Origin: Actinomycetota bacterium | GTDB lineage: Bacteria; Actinomycetota; Acidimicrobiia; Acidimicrobiales; Ilumatobacteraceae | DNA: 6,393 nucleotides | Assembly: GCA_005801025.1 (NCBI GenBank) | Contig: SYDZ01000121.1 | Span: 1-6,393, forward strand | Reading direction: 5' to 3' | In this document: piece after piece, positions 5,768-6,393 of the stretch | Numbering within the stretch: the first letter of the stretch is position 1 | Layout of the letters: each line of letters opens with the position of its first letter | Translations under genes and position numbers: made by a program | The notes under the pieces: model-generated | Told to the model about the DNA's origin: nothing | The model's database searches: none | The model's input: only the letters and a program-made list of their open reading frames with translations

Positions 5768-6393
5768 TCACTGACCGCGACGAGCAACCTCGCGGTACGG
5801 GAGATCCAGCGAAGGATCGGATTCTCGCGCGAGACCTAAGATTTTTTCTCCGATAATGGATTTTTGTATTTCATCCGTGCCCCCTGCGATTGATTGAGCA
5901 GGTGTGCTGACCAAAACTTCGGCAATCGTGGCATCGTGCGGGTGTTCGCCAGTTGTCAGCATGCCGTTAGCGCCACTGATGAAGGTGTGCACGCGGTGAG
6001 CCATCCGTGCAACCTGTGAAGCGGCCAATTTGCCAAGCGAACCTTCGGGGCCAGGTGGGCGTCCAAGTGCTCTGGCCGCTCGGGCTCGAAGTGCAGTCCA
6101 TTCACTAGTTCTCTGAAACGAAATCAGAGCGGCAATTTCTTGACGAATCACTTGGTCGTGGGCGACCCCGTGTTGCTGGGCGCGTTCAATGACAAGATCA
6201 ACTCGACCAGCTCGCTGCGGATACCAGACGTATGTTTTGAAGTGTTCTTCGGCTTCGACTTCGGCTTCGCTCACGGCTCGACTTTGTATTCCTGCGGATT
6301 GCACAAATTTGGGTCGGCGCATCGTGGAGAAGGTTCGCTCGTGAGCCAAAGTCGCCCGAGCCACTCTCCAGCCATCGTTCAGAGTCCCCACCA
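5768..6393 (-). CDS. Acyl-CoA dehydrogenase, C-terminal half (truncated by window edge)
   Basis: The reading frame stays open to the right edge of the window, so the gene's start lies outside. The GTG at 6391-6389 is an internal valine, since GTLNDGWRVARATLAHER is the conserved mid-protein segment just after the beta domain. The 207 complete codons visible cover the C-terminal four-helix domain: PEGSLGK at 115-121 counted from that valine, then a helix ending in GANGML, and GGTDEIQKSIIGEKILGL at 170-187, the CoA/FAD-contacting signature of actinobacterial FadE-type enzymes. Full-length relatives are about 380-400 residues. It would oxidise an acyl-CoA to a 2-enoyl-CoA with FAD. Where medium-chain enzymes carry catalytic Glu in YEGT, this protein has a glycine (AGGT, G170), so the base must lie elsewhere or in a partner subunit. 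The VOC gene follows on the same strand. Confidence 0.9.
   Translation of the reverse strand, partial: VGTLNDGWRVARATLAHERTFSTMRRPKFVQSAGIQSRAVSEAEVEAEEHFKTYVWYPQRAGRVDLVIERAQQHGVAHDQVIRQEIAALISFQRTSEWTALRARAARALGRPPGPEGSLGKLAASQVARMAHRVHTFISGANGMLTTGEHPHDATIAEVLVSTPAQSIAGGTDEIQKSIIGEKILGLARESDPSLDLPYREVARRGQ
6247..6269. repeat. Short tandem repeat inside the acyl-CoA dehydrogenase gene
   Basis: CTTCGGCTTCG occurs at 6247-6257 and again at 6259-6269, a 12-base period that keeps the frame. It encodes the acidic stretch SEAEVEAEEH (41-50 counted from the first complete codon), in the segment after the mid-protein helix. It looks like a small in-frame duplication or biased codon use in a Glu/Ala-rich helix rather than a separate element. 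Confidence 0.4.

Noticed and set aside
6389..6391. GTG as the start of the acyl-CoA dehydrogenase
   Set aside because: The residues that follow are the conserved middle of the enzyme, so the codon is internal and the gene is simply cut by the window edge.
1..6393. CRISPR arrays, tRNA/rRNA genes, insertion sequences, phage genes or toxin-antitoxin pairs
   Set aside because: No regularly spaced repeats, no transposase or integrase motifs, and no tRNA-like sequence were seen; almost all of the window is taken up by recognisable metabolic or cell-wall genes.

Overview
This 6.4 kb window is dense bacterial DNA with seven clear genes, none of them an RNA, mobile or phage gene. The gene families and composition suggest an actinobacterium: base composition looks near 50% G+C by eye, there are GTG starts, and there are FadE-like acyl-CoA dehydrogenase and retinol-dehydrogenase-like SDR genes plus an anchored L,D-transpeptidase with a peptidoglycan-binding domain. 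A moderate-GC lineage such as the Acidimicrobiia would fit, but this is inferred from gene style and not from a marker gene.

Left part, plus strand (1-3329): the last 16 codons of an unidentified gene are followed by a Baeyer-Villiger-type flavin monooxygenase. A crotonase-family protein is joined to it by a TGATG stop/start overlap, and then comes surE, the 5'/3'-nucleotidase, after a 57-base gap. The monooxygenase and crotonase are almost certainly co-translated and probably belong to the breakdown of a ketone-containing compound (terpenoid, steroid or aryl ketone). SurE looks like a housekeeping gene carried along.

Middle (3342-4426): a minus-strand membrane-anchored L,D-transpeptidase-like protein converges on surE with only 12 bases between them. 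It has an atypical active-site motif, SGGC in place of SHGC. Its start faces, across about 107 bases, the start of a plus-strand SDR oxidoreductase, so that gap must hold divergent promoters.

Right part (4427-6393): the SDR gene runs into a minus-strand VOC-family (glyoxalase/dioxygenase fold) gene, and their stop codons overlap within the four bases CTAA. Upstream of the VOC gene on the minus strand is the C-terminal half of an acyl-CoA dehydrogenase, cut by the window edge.

Taken together, the monooxygenase, crotonase, SDR and acyl-CoA dehydrogenase suggest a lipid or ketone catabolic neighbourhood with two unrelated genes (surE, transpeptidase) interspersed. I see no convincing previously undescribed system. 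The points most worth a second look are the active-site substitutions in the crotonase, the transpeptidase and the acyl-CoA dehydrogenase.
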